This document shows positions 12,273 through 21,257 of a DNA stretch of 64,000 bases, in pieces. Origin of the DNA: Thalassobaculum fulvum (GTDB lineage Bacteria; Pseudomonadota; Alphaproteobacteria; Thalassobaculales; Thalassobaculaceae); NCBI RefSeq assembly GCF_014652915.1, contig NZ_BMZS01000003.1, positions 510,283 to 574,282 on the forward strand, in the 5' to 3' direction. The first letter of the stretch is position 1; every line of letters begins with the position of its first letter. A program made the translations under genes and the position numbers. The notes beneath the pieces are model-generated. The model did no database searches and was not told where the DNA came from. It saw nothing but the letters and a program-made list of their open reading frames with translations.

Positions 12273-13786
12273 GGACCCTGCCCGACTACGCCCGCTTCGT
12301 CGAGCTGTACGAGGCCGGCCGGCCGCAGGTCGTCTGGACCACCCTGGTGGCCGACCTGGAGACCCCGGTCTCGGCCATGCTCAAGCTGGCCGACGGCCGC
12401 GCCAACGCGTTCCTGCTGGAGTCGGTCGAGGGCGGATCGGTGCGCGGCCGGTACTCGGTCATCGGCATGAAGCCCGACCTGATCTGGCGGTTCTACAAGC
12501 ATAAGGCGGAGATCAACCGGGACGCCCGGATCGACCCGGGCCGCTTCGAGCCGGTATCGGAGGAGCCCCTCGCCTCGCTGCGGGGGCTGATCGCCGAAAG
12601 CCGGATCGAGCTGCCCGACGGGCTGCCGCCGATGGCGGCGGGGCTGTTCGGCTACATGGGCTACGACGCGATTCGGCTGTTCGAGCGGATCCCGGACGCC
12701 AACCCCGATGCCCTGAACATCTGGGACGGCATGTTCGTCCGGCCGACGGTGGTGTGCATTTTCGACCGGCTCGAGGACATCGTCACCCTGGTGACGCCCG
12801 TGCGCCCGCGCGACGGCGTCTCGGCCGCCGCGGCCTGGGGCGACGCGCGGGTCCGCCTCGCCGACCTGGTCGCCGACTTCGAGCGCTCGCTGCCGTACCG
12901 GCGCGAGGGCGGCTCGGCGGTCGAGCCGCTGATGGAGCCGGTGTCGAACACCGGGCGCGAGGCCTATCACGCGATGGTCCGCAAGGCGGTCGAATACATC
13001 AACGCCGGCGACGCCTTCCAGGTGGTGCCGTCGCACCGGCTGGCGGTGCCGTTCCGTCTGCCGCCGTTCGCCCTCTACCGCTCGCTGCGGCGCCTGAATC
13101 CGTCGCCGTTCCTGTTCTTCTTCGACTTCGGCGGCTACGCGATCGTCGGCTCCAGCCCGGAGATCCTGGTGCGCCTGCGCGACGGGATCGTCACCATCCG
13201 GCCGCTGGCCGGAACCCGCAAGCGCGGCGCCACCCCCGAGGAGGACCGGGCGCTGGCGACCGAGTTGCTGGCCGATCCGAAGGAGCGGGCCGAGCACCTG
13301 ATGCTGCTCGACCTCGGCCGCAACGACGTCGGCCGGGTCAGCCAGATCGGCACGGTCTCGGTGAAGGAGCAGTTCGTGGTCGAGCGCTACAGCCACGTCA
13401 TGCACATCGCCAGTCATGTCGAAGGGCGCCTCGCGGAGGGCTACGACGCGGTCGACGCGCTGTTCGCCGGCTTCCCGGCCGGCACCGTTTCAGGCGCCCC
13501 GAAGGTGCGGGCGATGGAGATCATCGACGAGCTCGAAGTGTCGCGCCGCGGCGTCTATGCCGGTGCGGTCGGCTATTTCGGCGCCGACGGCAGCATGGAC
13601 ACCTGCATCGCGCTGCGCACAGCGCTGGTGAAGGACGAGACCATGTACATCCAGGCCGGCGGCGGCGTGGTCGCCGACAGCGACCCCGAGGCCGAGTGGC
13701 AGGAGACCCTGAACAAGGCAAGGGCCCTGGTCCGCGCCGCCGAGGAGGCGATCCGCTTCGCCTCCTCCGACGGTCACAGCCAGTAG
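12269..13786 (+). CDS. trpE: Anthranilate synthase component I
   Basis: A 505-residue enzyme for the first committed step of tryptophan synthesis (chorismate to anthranilate). The feedback-inhibition motif LLES is at about 50-53. The chorismate-binding domain includes RPLAGTRKRG, LLDLGRNDVGRV, HIASHVEG and FPAGTVSGAPK, all intact. The start overlaps ppiD (ATGA), so translation is coupled; ppiD-trpE is a common alphaproteobacterial order. Unusually, trpG, trpD and trpC do not follow: the next gene is convergent. The glutaminase subunit must be encoded elsewhere. Confidence 0.96.
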   Translation: MRTLPDYARFVELYEAGRPQVVWTTLVADLETPVSAMLKLADGRANAFLLESVEGGSVRGRYSVIGMKPDLIWRFYKHKAEINRDARIDPGRFEPVSEEPLASLRGLIAESRIELPDGLPPMAAGLFGYMGYDAIRLFERIPDANPDALNIWDGMFVRPTVVCIFDRLEDIVTLVTPVRPRDGVSAAAAWGDARVRLADLVADFERSLPYRREGGSAVEPLMEPVSNTGREAYHAMVRKAVEYINAGDAFQVVPSHRLAVPFRLPPFALYRSLRRLNPSPFLFFFDFGGYAIVGSSPEILVRLRDGIVTIRPLAGTRKRGATPEEDRALATELLADPKERAEHLMLLDLGRNDVGRVSQIGTVSVKEQFVVERYSHVMHIASHVEGRLAEGYDAVDALFAGFPAGTVSGAPKVRAMEIIDELEVSRRGVYAGAVGYFGADGSMDTCIALRTALVKDETMYIQAGGGVVADSDPEAEWQETLNKARALVRAAEEAIRFASSDGHSQ

Positions 13787-13807
13787 GGCCCGGTCAGTAG
13801 AACGCGG

Positions 13808-14206
13808 TCAGTAGAGCCGGTTCGAGACCTCGACCAGGTTGCCGTCGGGGTCGCGGGCATAGACCGAGTCGATCGGCCCGAGCGCGCCGGTGCGCCGACC
13901 GGCCTCGATGATCGAGATCCCCAGGACATCCGCGCGTGCCCGGACGTCGGCGACCGGCGTCGAGGTCAGGAAGCAGAGGTCGCCGGAACCGGGAGTGGCG
14001 ACCGCGGCGTTCGGCTGGATCTCGTTGCCGGCGACATGCAGGTTGATCTTCTGCGGCCCGAACGCGAGCGCCGTGCGGCCGGCACCGAAGGTCACGACCT
14101 CCATGCCGAGCCAGTCGCGGTAGAACGCGATGGTCGCGTCGATATCGCGGACCGTGAGCACCAGATGGTCGAGGGAATCGATCGCGACCGGAGGAGTGTC
14201 GGCCAT
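13808..14206 (-). CDS. VOC family (glyoxalase/bleomycin resistance fold) protein
   Basis: A 132-residue single VOC domain of two beta-alpha-beta-beta-beta repeats. The opening LDHLVLTVRDIDATIAFYRDWLG (given here in parts) is classic, and the closing YARDPDGNLVEVSN provides the metal-ligand Glu. Such proteins include lyases, dioxygenases and resistance proteins; the substrate cannot be told. The start ATG at 14206 has GGGGGAG just upstream. It is followed closely by the upstream MFS gene on the same strand (13 bp), suggesting a two-gene unit. Its stop codon lies in a short direct repeat facing trpE. Confidence 0.88.
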   Translation of the reverse strand: MADTPPVAIDSLDHLVLTVRDIDATIAFYRDWLGMEVVTFGAGRTALAFGPQKINLHVAGNEIQPNAAVATPGSGDLCFLTSTPVADVRARADVLGISIIEAGRRTGALGPIDSVYARDPDGNLVEVSNRLY

Positions 14207-14219
14207 GCGCGGTCTCCCC

Positions 14220-15425
14220 CTACTCGGCCGGCTGCGCCGCCGGAGGGCGCCGGACGCTCGGCAGCAGCAGGGCGGCGACGCCACCGAGCGCAGCGGCGCC
14301 CGCCAGGGTCGCCAGCAGCGGCCCGAACTCCTGGAAGGCGCGGTACATCTCGCCGACCAGCGGCACGCTGACTGCGGCGACGCCGAGCGAGATCAGGAAC
14401 TTGACCCCGAACGCGGTGCCCCGCCAGGCCGGCGGCGTGTAGCGCGCGAACAGGCTGTTCTCGGCCGGCACCGCCACGGTGTTCATCAGCACCATGAGGG
14501 TCGCCACCGGAATCAGCACAGGGCCGGCCAGCGAGATCGCCAGCGCCAGCACCGGGATCTGCAGCAGCCAGGACAGGAAGTAGACCCGCCGGAGATCGTA
14601 ACGGTCGGCCAGCCAGCCGCCGACCAGCTGGGCACTCGCGGAGATCAGGTACACCGTAGACACCAGGGCCCCCACCCCGGCCGCCGTGTCGACCAGCCCG
14701 TCGAGGCGCTGCTCGAACAGCTTCGGCATGGCGAAGGACGTGGTCTGGTAGATCAGCCCGGAGCAGGCGATCGTGACCAGCAGCACCAGCCCGCCGCGCA
14801 TCATGTCGTTCCGCGACGATTCCGAAGGGGCGGCCCGGCTGGCCTCGCGGGGGTCTGAGACCCGGCCGCTGGCGACCAGCGCCAGCAACACCAGGCCGAA
14901 CGCGACGCAGAGGCCGCCCGGGACGATGAACGCCCACTGCCAGCCGAAGGCGGTCGCCAGGGTGCCCGCGACCACCGCGCCGCCGGCGGTGCCGGCCGAT
15001 CCGAAGATGCCGTTGATGCCGAGGGCCTTGCCGCGGCTGACCGGGTTGCGCGCCACCCAGGCGATGCCGACCGGATGGTAGATCGACGCGAACAGGCCGA
15101 TCGCCGAAAGGCCGATGGCGATCTCGAGCGGTCCCGTCGCGAAGCCGGTGGCGATGGCCGCCGCCCCGGTGCCGACGAAGAACACCGCCATCATGCCCGG
15201 CACGCTCCAGCGGTCGCCGAGCCAGCCGGCCGGGACGGCCCCGACCCCGAACAGCACCTGGCCGACCAGCATCAGCCCGATCAGTTCCTCGAACGGCAGC
15301 CCCCAGGCGGACTCCAGCGACAGCACGACCGTCGGGTAGAGCAGCATCAGCAAATGCGAGAAGGTGTGCCCGACGCAGGAGAAGCCGAGCGCCAGTCGCG
15401 CCGAGGTCGCATTCGAGGATGTCAT
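14220..15425 (-). CDS. MFS transporter
   Basis: A 401-residue integral membrane protein with about 12 hydrophobic helices and the major-facilitator motif GWLGDRW between helices 2 and 3, repeated in weaker form (GGWLADRYD) in the second half. The helix containing GHTFSHLLMLLYPTV near the N-terminus recalls the fosmidomycin-resistance (Fsr)-like branch, but that is only a suggestion. It ends 13 bp before the VOC gene on the same strand, so the two may be cotranscribed; a link between export and detoxification is possible. Confidence 0.88.
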   Translation of the reverse strand: MTSSNATSARLALGFSCVGHTFSHLLMLLYPTVVLSLESAWGLPFEELIGLMLVGQVLFGVGAVPAGWLGDRWSVPGMMAVFFVGTGAAAIATGFATGPLEIAIGLSAIGLFASIYHPVGIAWVARNPVSRGKALGINGIFGSAGTAGGAVVAGTLATAFGWQWAFIVPGGLCVAFGLVLLALVASGRVSDPREASRAAPSESSRNDMMRGGLVLLVTIACSGLIYQTTSFAMPKLFEQRLDGLVDTAAGVGALVSTVYLISASAQLVGGWLADRYDLRRVYFLSWLLQIPVLALAISLAGPVLIPVATLMVLMNTVAVPAENSLFARYTPPAWRGTAFGVKFLISLGVAAVSVPLVGEMYRAFQEFGPLLATLAGAAALGGVAALLLPSVRRPPAAQPAE

Positions 15426-15542
15426 GGCAGCCTCCGGTGGGAACCCGGTTATCCCACGGTGCCGGGGCCGACGGCAAGCCGGAGACCGGCGCTCGGTGGA
15501 CGGGTCGACGGCGCTTGCCTAAAGTGCCGGCGGGAGGACGGC

Positions 15543-15821
15543 ATGGGCACGCAGACACGGCGATCGAAACGAACCGCCCCGGGCGGCGGTGCGGAGCCGC
15601 GTGCGACCGCAGCCCAGAAGGACTGGCTGCGGCGCGGACTCGACCAACCGGGCGGCAAGCTGCCGCTGTTCGACAGAGACGGCCAGCGCATGCATCCGCG
15701 GACCATCCGGTCCTGCATGGACCGCGGCTGGGCCGAGCCGTGGTTCGACAACCCTCTCAAGCCGGACTGGCTGGTCTGCAAGCTGACCGTCGCCGGCAGG
15801 AAGATCGCCTCGGGTTCCTGA
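15543..15821 (+). CDS. Small conserved hypothetical protein
   Basis: I do not recognise a named family. The 92-residue product has a basic N-terminus and a compact core with LRRGLDQPGGKLPLFDRDG, RTIRSCMDRGWAEPW and the hydrophobic VCKLT near the end. The pattern of a Gly/Pro-rich beginning and a WCEPW-like turn resembles small winged-helix-like proteins seen in Rhodospirillales, but no catalytic motif is visible. A GGGAGGA ribosome site 7 bp upstream of the ATG supports it as a real gene. No operon partner. Confidence 0.7.
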   Translation: MGTQTRRSKRTAPGGGAEPRATAAQKDWLRRGLDQPGGKLPLFDRDGQRMHPRTIRSCMDRGWAEPWFDNPLKPDWLVCKLTVAGRKIASGS

Positions 15822-15903
15822 CGGCGCCGGGCACGAGCCTCCCTCGAACTGGACAGCGGGCGCCCCCCTGGCCATGATCTAGCGGGTATTGCGGGGGATG
15901 AGA

Positions 15904-16401
15904 ATGACGCTCGAGGACTACCTGACCGTCATCGCGGCCAGCAAGCCGAGCGACTGGTGTTCGACGCTGCTGCCGACGTTCATGTACCGGATCGTTCCGA
16001 TCCGGGCGGCCGGCGGCGGCACGGCCGATTTCGAACTGCAGGAGCACACCACGACCCTCACCTTCCTGCGCGACATCCGCTTCGGCATGGCGTGGGGGTT
16101 GATCGCCGACAAGAACTACAACGAGGACTGGGTCCAGAAGCTCCCGAACAAGCGGGCGCAGGCGGTCATCCTGGACTTCCTCTACAACGGCGCGCTGGTG
16201 TTCCGCGACCAGCTTGTCGCCGTCGACGGCTGGCGCTGCATCCTGCCGCAGCCGGTGAACGAGACCGGGCCGCCCTACAACGTTCCCGAACGCCGGGCCC
16301 GGATCGCCAAGCTGGTGCACCAGCTGGTCGGGCCGGAGACCAATTTCGACGCCTATTTCAAGCGTGTCGGCATGCAGCCGACGACCGTCAGCTGGCCCTG
16401 A
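15904..16401 (+). CDS. Hypothetical protein
   Basis: Unrecognised 165-residue soluble protein. It contains a Cys/Trp pair near the N-terminus (SDWCSTLLPTFMYRI), a Thr-rich strand (EHTTTLTFLRDI) and a helical middle (NEDWVQKLPNKRAQAVILD). I chose the ATG at 15904 because GGGGG lies 6 bp upstream; ATG 15898 and TTG 15889 are in the same frame. Codon use looks like its neighbours (G/C at third positions), which supports coding. It converges with the aldolase gene. Confidence 0.65.
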   Translation: MTLEDYLTVIAASKPSDWCSTLLPTFMYRIVPIRAAGGGTADFELQEHTTTLTFLRDIRFGMAWGLIADKNYNEDWVQKLPNKRAQAVILDFLYNGALVFRDQLVAVDGWRCILPQPVNETGPPYNVPERRARIAKLVHQLVGPETNFDAYFKRVGMQPTTVSWP

Positions 16402-16432
16402 CGCTTCCCGGCCGCACTCGCTCGGGGCGGGA

Positions 16433-17203
16433 TCAGTCCCGGTACTCCGGCTCCTCGCGGTCGAGGATGCGCTTCAGCGCCTCGAAGTGCCGGACCGCCT
16501 GGGCGCGCTCGGAATCGCTGCTCATCTGATCGGCCGTCATCCGGGCCACGTCCTGCGGAATCCGGCGCATCGGCCGCCCGGTCGACATGGCGATGACCTG
16601 GGCCTGGCAGGCCCGCTCCAGGTAGTACAGATCGTCGAAGGCGTGGGCGATGCTCTGTCCGGTGACCACGACGCCGTGGTTGGCGAGGAACGCCACCCGC
16701 TTGCCGGTGCCGAGCGCCGCGGCGATCCGCTGGCCTTCGGAATCGTCGAGCGCGAGGCCGTTGTAGAGGTCGTCGTAGGCGACCGCGTCGTAGAACTTCA
16801 GCGAGGTCTGCAGCGTCGGCTCGAGCCGGCCGTCCTCCAGCATCGTCAGGGCGGTGGCGTACGGCATGTGGGTGTGCAGCACGACCTTGGCGTTCGGAAC
16901 CAGCCGGTGGATGTGATAGTGGATGAAGAAGGCGGTCGGCTCCGGCGGCTCCTTGCCGTCCAGTGCGTTGCCGTCGGCGTCGACCTCGACCAGGTCGCCC
17001 GCCCGGATCTCGGACCAGTGGTAGCCGTGCGGGTTGATCAGGAACCGGTCGTCCTCGCCCGGGATGACTGCCGAGAAGTGGTTGCAGATACCCTCGTGGA
17101 ACCCCATCCGGGCGGACCAGCGCAGCGCGGCCGCGAGATCGATCCGGGTCTGGTGACGGACGTCCGAGTCGACGGGCGATACGGGAACGCTGGCGAGAGC
17201 CAC
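16433..17203 (-). CDS. Class II aldolase/adducin family protein
   Basis: A 256-residue zinc-dependent class II aldolase-like domain. The zinc histidines are in HTHMPYATAL (about 120-123) and in FLANHGVVVTG (about 175-185), and the N-terminal RMGFHEGICNHFSAVIPG is typical of the family, which includes fuculose-phosphate aldolase and various decarboxylases. The substrate is unknown. The start is a GTG at 17203 with a near-perfect AAGGAGG six bases upstream. Any longer frame would cross the tRNA-Pro gene, so it is rejected. Confidence 0.88.
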   Translation of the reverse strand: MALASVPVSPVDSDVRHQTRIDLAAALRWSARMGFHEGICNHFSAVIPGEDDRFLINPHGYHWSEIRAGDLVEVDADGNALDGKEPPEPTAFFIHYHIHRLVPNAKVVLHTHMPYATALTMLEDGRLEPTLQTSLKFYDAVAYDDLYNGLALDDSEGQRIAAALGTGKRVAFLANHGVVVTGQSIAHAFDDLYYLERACQAQVIAMSTGRPMRRIPQDVARMTADQMSSDSERAQAVRHFEALKRILDREEPEYRD

Positions 17204-17285
17204 TGACAGCCTCCTTGGTGTCGGGTGCCGGCGCCGGCTTGCCGATCCGCCGGAAGCCGCCGCTCGAACGGCGGCGGGAGAGAAA

Positions 17286-17362
17286 TGGTCGGAGCGGCGG
17301 GATTCGAACCCACGACCCCCACACCCCCAGTGTGGTGCGCTACCAGACTGCGCTACGCTCCG
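17286..17362 (-). tRNA. tRNA-Pro (GGG)
   Basis: A 77-nt cloverleaf with encoded CCA. The acceptor stem pairs CGGAGCG with CGCTCCG. The anticodon stem CCACA/TGTGG closes a loop with anticodon GGG. The TTCGAAT T-loop is present. Confidence 0.95.
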
Positions 17363-17449
17363 ACGCGGCGGACTATAGGCGATCGGTCTCCGCCGGACAA
17401 CGCCGAGACCGCCTCTTTTCACAATCGCCGCGACGCGATATCCGGTCCC

Positions 17450-18061
17450 ATGTCCGACGACACCCCGCTGCCCGAGCAGGCCGAACCGACCGACCCGCGG
17501 CGCGCCCGCGGCGAGCCGGAGGGCCTGTTGCTGGTCGAGCCCTGCCCCGAGGATCACCCGAGCGTCGGCCCCGCCCGCTTTCTGCTCGAACGCTGGCGGG
17601 CGGCGCGCGCCGGTGATCCCGGCCGCCTGCCGTCACGCGAGGCGTTCTCGCCGGAGTCGCTCGGACGCCTGCTGGGACGCGTGTCGCTGCTGGAGCCGCT
17701 CGCCGGCGGACGGGATTTCCGATTCCGCGTCCACGCCGGGATCGCCGCGGACGTCGGCGGGATCGACCTGGCCGGCAAGCGGGTCGGCGAGATGCCGTAT
17801 CCGGACTACCGCCGCGCGATCATCCGGGCGTTCGCAACGGCCATCGAGACCGAAGCGCCGCAGATCCAGCGCCTGCGCCTCAACTGGTTCGGCACCGTCT
17901 ACGACTACACCGACGTGGTGCTGCCGCTGCTCGACGAGGCCCGCGAGACCCCGGCGGTCCTGTCGATCATGCTGCACTACGACGTCGACCGGCCGGCCTA
18001 CGTGTCGCGCTACCGTCCGGCCTCGGTCGACCCGGCTCGGGACACCCTGGACGACGAATGA
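17450..18061 (+). CDS. PAS domain protein (PAS_5-like)
   Basis: A 203-residue soluble protein. The region about 60-170, with GRLLGRVSLLEPLAGGRDF, FRFRVHAG and GEMPYPDYRRAI, matches the alphaproteobacterial PAS_5 pattern, in which a stand-alone PAS-like sensor lacks any output domain. The C-terminal part ends in a Tyr-rich stretch. It starts at the ATG at 17450 just downstream of tRNA-Pro on the opposite strand. What it senses and its partners are unknown. Confidence 0.8.
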   Translation: MSDDTPLPEQAEPTDPRRARGEPEGLLLVEPCPEDHPSVGPARFLLERWRAARAGDPGRLPSREAFSPESLGRLLGRVSLLEPLAGGRDFRFRVHAGIAADVGGIDLAGKRVGEMPYPDYRRAIIRAFATAIETEAPQIQRLRLNWFGTVYDYTDVVLPLLDEARETPAVLSIMLHYDVDRPAYVSRYRPASVDPARDTLDDE

Positions 18062-18085
18062 TCTCGTGCCGACCGCCGGCGCCGC

Positions 18086-18568
18086 TCAGCGAGTCGGCAG
18101 CACCTCGGAGAGCATCTTGCGCAGCGCCTTCAACTCGTCGAGCGCCCGGCGGACCTCGCCCTCGGCATCGCCGACACCGTTGCCGTTGCCGTTGCCGTTG
18201 TCGACGACCGCCGGCGCCGCGCCGTGGCCGCCCTTGACCGGAGTCGCCGACTGGGCCGCCCGGGCGGTTTCCCCGGCGGTCGGCATTCTGACGGCGCCGT
18301 CGCGCAGCAGCTTCTGCACGCCCTTGATCGTGTAGCCTTCGCGGTACAGCAGCTCGCGGATGCGCTGCAGCAGCGCGACGTCCTCGGGCCGGTAGTAGCG
18401 CCGGCCGCCGCCGCGCTTCAGCGGCCTGACCTGATTGAACTTGGTTTCCCAGAACCGCAGGACGTGCGGCGGCACCTCGAGGTCGTCCGCCACCTCGCTG
18501 ATGGTCCGGAACGCCGCGGCGGACTTGCCGTTGCGGCGCTGCCCCGTCGAGGTTTGCCCGTCGGTCAT
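18086..18568 (-). CDS. MerR family transcriptional regulator
   Basis: A 160-residue MerR-type winged-helix protein. The DNA-binding domain (about 18-90) has the helix-turn-helix [18 protein letters not shown] and the wing [12 protein letters not shown] short GNGNGNG linker and a C-terminal helical segment follow. The family member adjacent to ihfA is found throughout alphaproteobacteria; its targets are mostly unknown. It follows ihfA by 19 bp on the same strand and so belongs to the plsX-fabH-ihfA group or to an ihfA-merR unit. Confidence 0.92.
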   Translation of the reverse strand: MTDGQTSTGQRRNGKSAAAFRTISEVADDLEVPPHVLRFWETKFNQVRPLKRGGGRRYYRPEDVALLQRIRELLYREGYTIKGVQKLLRDGAVRMPTAGETARAAQSATPVKGGHGAAPAVVDNGNGNGNGVGDAEGEVRRALDELKALRKMLSEVLPTR

Positions 18569-18587
18569 CGGCCCCCTCCCGCCTCGC

Positions 18588-18896
18588 CTACGCGTCGTCG
18601 GAGAGTGTCGCGTTGATCTTGTTCTTCAGCACGTGGGACGGCCGGAACACCAGCACCTTGCGGGGCAGGATCGGAACCTCGTCGCCGGTCTTCGGGTTGC
18701 GCCCGACGCGCCGCCCCTTCTGGCGTACCGAGAAGCTTCCGAACGAGGAGATCTTCACCATCTCCCCCCGGGCGAGTGCCGCGATCATCTCGTCGAGCAC
18801 GGACTCGACCAACTCCGCCGATTCGTTGCGGGACAGGCCAACCTCTTCATAAACCGATTCGCTCAACTGAGCGCGGGTAACGGTGTGTCCGGCCAT
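18588..18896 (-). CDS. ihfA: Integration host factor subunit alpha
   Basis: A 102-residue HU/IHF-fold nucleoid protein that bends DNA as a heterodimer with IHF beta. The family signature appears as [20 protein letters not shown] (about 48-67), and the beta-arm with the intercalating Pro is in RNPKTGDE. The start ATG at 18896 is preceded by GGGGG; an extension to 18920 is unlikely. It has its own candidate promoter (18920-18948). Confidence 0.95.
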   Translation of the reverse strand: MAGHTVTRAQLSESVYEEVGLSRNESAELVESVLDEMIAALARGEMVKISSFGSFSVRQKGRRVGRNPKTGDEVPILPRKVLVFRPSHVLKNKINATLSDDA

Positions 18897-18919
18897 GTGC
18901 ACCCCCATTTGAGAGTGCA

Positions 18920-18948
18920 AAGGTACAGCGAACCAAATCGACGGTCAA
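18920..18948 (-). promoter_or_regulatory. Candidate promoter of ihfA
   Basis: On the minus strand TTGACC (18943-18948) and TACCTT (18920-18925) are 17 bp apart, about 24 bp upstream of the ihfA ATG and just after the fabH stop. It would allow ihfA-merR to be made independently of fabH. Confidence 0.55.
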
Positions 18949-18962
18949 TTAACTCGGCGATT

Positions 18963-20006
18963 TCAGGCGATTGGCACGACTTCCTCGCGTGCCGTCTCGA
19001 CGCTGCCCGATTTTGCCATCACCGGCGCCCCGTAGCGCACGAGCCCTGCGCCCCAGGCCAGGCCGCCGCCGATCGCTTCCATCAGGACCAGATCGCCTGG
19101 CTTGATCCGGCCGTCGCGGACCGCCTCGTCGAAGGCCAGCGGCACCGAAGCGGCCGAGGTGTTGGCGTGCCGCTCGATCGAGCAGACCACCTTGCTCATC
19201 GGCAGGCCGAGCCGGTGCGCCATGCTCTCGATGATCCGCCGGTTGGCCTGGTGCGGCACCAGCCAGTCGACCGCGCCGGCCGCGAAGCCGTTGGCGGCGA
19301 GCGCCTCGTCGATCACCGCGGCCAGCTTCGAGACCGCGTGACGATAGACCTCCTTGCCGTTCATCCGGACGTGCCCGACCGTCTGGGTCGACGACGGCCC
19401 GCCGTCCACGTAGAGGATGTCGCGGGCGTTACCGTCGGTGTGCAGATGCGTCGACAGCACGCCCCACGACCTGGCATCGGGACCGTCGAGATCGGCCGCC
19501 CGCAGGACCACGGCGCCGGCGCCGTCGCCGAACAGCACACAGGTCGAACGGTCCTCCCAGTCGAGAATCCGCGAGAACGTCTCGGCGCCGATCACCAGGG
19601 CGGTCCGTGCCTGGCCGAGCTTCAGGAAGTTGTCGGCGACCGCCAGCGCGTAGACGAACCCGGCACACACCGCCTGGACGTCGAACGCGAACGCCTGGCT
19701 GGCGCCCAGGTTCGACTGCACCTTCGTCGCGGTCGCCGGGAAGGTGTCGTCGGGGGTCGTGGTGGCCAACACGATGACGTCCACGTCCTCCGGGGTCAGG
19801 CCGGCATGCTCGAGCGCACGTTCGGCGGCCCTGGTGGCGAGGTCGCTGGTGACCTCGCCGTCGGCGGCGATATGGCGCTGGCCGATGCCGGTACGCTGCC
19901 GGATCCATTCGTCGGAGGTGTCGACGCGCGCCGCCAGCTCCTGGTTGGTCAGTATCCGTGCCGGCAGGTAGCTGCCGGAACCGATCAGAAGCGTGCGTAT
20001 CGTCAT
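18963..20006 (-). CDS. fabH: Beta-ketoacyl-ACP synthase III (KAS III)
   Basis: A 347-residue condensing enzyme starting fatty-acid synthesis from acetyl-CoA and malonyl-ACP. The catalytic Cys is at 114 ([10 protein letters not shown]); the His (VPHQANRRI, about 257) and Asn (HANTSAAS, about 287) complete the triad. The length is slightly above the E. coli enzyme (317). Its ATG overlaps the plsX stop (ATGA), giving a plsX-fabH unit as in most proteobacteria. Confidence 0.97.
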   Translation of the reverse strand: MTIRTLLIGSGSYLPARILTNQELAARVDTSDEWIRQRTGIGQRHIAADGEVTSDLATRAAERALEHAGLTPEDVDVIVLATTTPDDTFPATATKVQSNLGASQAFAFDVQAVCAGFVYALAVADNFLKLGQARTALVIGAETFSRILDWEDRSTCVLFGDGAGAVVLRAADLDGPDARSWGVLSTHLHTDGNARDILYVDGGPSSTQTVGHVRMNGKEVYRHAVSKLAAVIDEALAANGFAAGAVDWLVPHQANRRIIESMAHRLGLPMSKVVCSIERHANTSAASVPLAFDEAVRDGRIKPGDLVLMEAIGGGLAWGAGLVRYGAPVMAKSGSVETAREEVVPIA

Positions 20007-21064
20007 GCCGTCGCCACTACCTTCCGTTCGTCGTTCGTCTTGTCGAAGCCGACCGCCGCCAGCTCGCGCTTGACCGTTTCCAGGAACCCGTGCCGCGCCA
20101 TGTCGGCGGCGACGCCGATCGCGTTGGCGAACCCGAGCGCGTCGGTTCCGCCATGGCTCTTCACGGCGATGCCGTTGAGGCCGAGGAAGACCGCTCCGTT
20201 GTAGCGCCGCGGGTCCATCCGCTGCCGCAGCTGTCCGACCGCGCTGCGGGCCAGCAGGTAGCCGATCTTCGACACCAGCGAGCTGCGGAACGCGTCGCGC
20301 AGGAACTGGCCGATCAGGCGGGCCGTTCCCTCCGCGGTCTTGAGCGCGATGTTGCCCGAGAAGCCGTCGGTGACGATCACGTCGACCGTTCCCGACGGGA
20401 TGTCGTCGCCCTCCACGAAGCCGTGGAAATCGAACGGCATGTCGGTGATCCCGCGGAGCGCCGTGGCCGCCTCCCGAATCGCCTCGTGACCCTTCTGCTC
20501 CTCGCTGCCGACGTTCAGCAGCCCGACCACCGGCCGCTCCAGGCCGAGCACGGAGCGCGCGAAGATCTGCCCCATGATCGCGAACTGAACCAGGTTGGTC
20601 GCATCGCAGTCGATATTGGCGCCGAGGTCGAGCATCGCGCTCTCGCCGCGCAGGGTCGGGAAGAATCCGGCGATCGCCGGCCGGTCGATGCCCGGCACGG
20701 TGCGGAAGACGAACTTAGCCATCGCCATCAGCGCGCCGGTGTTGCCGGCCGATACCACGCAGTCCGCCCGCTTCTCGCCGACCAGGTCGATGGCGATCCG
20801 CATGCTCGAGCCGCGACCGGTCCGCAGCGCCGCCGACGGCTTCTCCGCCGCCCCCACCGCCTTGTCGGTGTGAAGAATCTCCGGGTTGCTCTTCTTCAAC
20901 CGGCGGGTCTTGGCCACCAGCGGCCGGATCCGGGCCTCGTCGCCGACCAGAATGAAGGCGAGGTCCGGGTCGCGCTCGAGCGCGGCGTCGGCGCCTCGAA
21001 TCACCATCTCCGGCGCACGGTCGCCGCCCATGGCGTCTACAGCGATCGTCAGACTGCGCGACAC
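20003..21064 (-). CDS. plsX: Phosphate acyltransferase PlsX
   Basis: A 353-residue enzyme that converts acyl-ACP to acyl-phosphate for phospholipid synthesis. It opens with [12 protein letters not shown], followed by [18 protein letters not shown] and [10 protein letters not shown]-type motifs, all characteristic. The start codon is GTG (21062-21064), with GGAG eight bases upstream. Between DUF177 and plsX many bacteria carry rpmF; the 193-bp gap here (21065-21257) holds no L32 gene that I can see. Confidence 0.96.
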   Translation of the reverse strand: MSRSLTIAVDAMGGDRAPEMVIRGADAALERDPDLAFILVGDEARIRPLVAKTRRLKKSNPEILHTDKAVGAAEKPSAALRTGRGSSMRIAIDLVGEKRADCVVSAGNTGALMAMAKFVFRTVPGIDRPAIAGFFPTLRGESAMLDLGANIDCDATNLVQFAIMGQIFARSVLGLERPVVGLLNVGSEEQKGHEAIREAATALRGITDMPFDFHGFVEGDDIPSGTVDVIVTDGFSGNIALKTAEGTARLIGQFLRDAFRSSLVSKIGYLLARSAVGQLRQRMDPRRYNGAVFLGLNGIAVKSHGGTDALGFANAIGVAADMARHGFLETVKRELAAVGFDKTNDERKVVATA

Positions 21065-21257
21065 CGCCAGATCTCCGTTGCAACCCGATCAGTGTACCGC
21101 AATTCCCCTCCCCCGCGCCGAGACGGCGCGCCGGTCGACGGAGTTGTGCTGAGGCCGACGCCGAATCGCCGGAAAGAGTCTAGCCGTCCCGGCGCCTGAC
21201 GTCGACGCACGGTTCCCCCCGCTTCATACGGCATATCCGGATGGGGCGACAAGGATG

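Noticed and set aside
17203-17557. Longer class II aldolase reading through tRNA-Pro
   Set aside because: The open frame crosses a complete tRNA gene; the GTG at 17203 with AAGGAGG is a much better start.
21065-21257. Possible rpmF gene between DUF177 and plsX
   Set aside because: Checked because rpmF commonly lies here; no frame encodes the L32 N-terminus or its zinc cysteines. The gap appears to hold only leader sequence for plsX.
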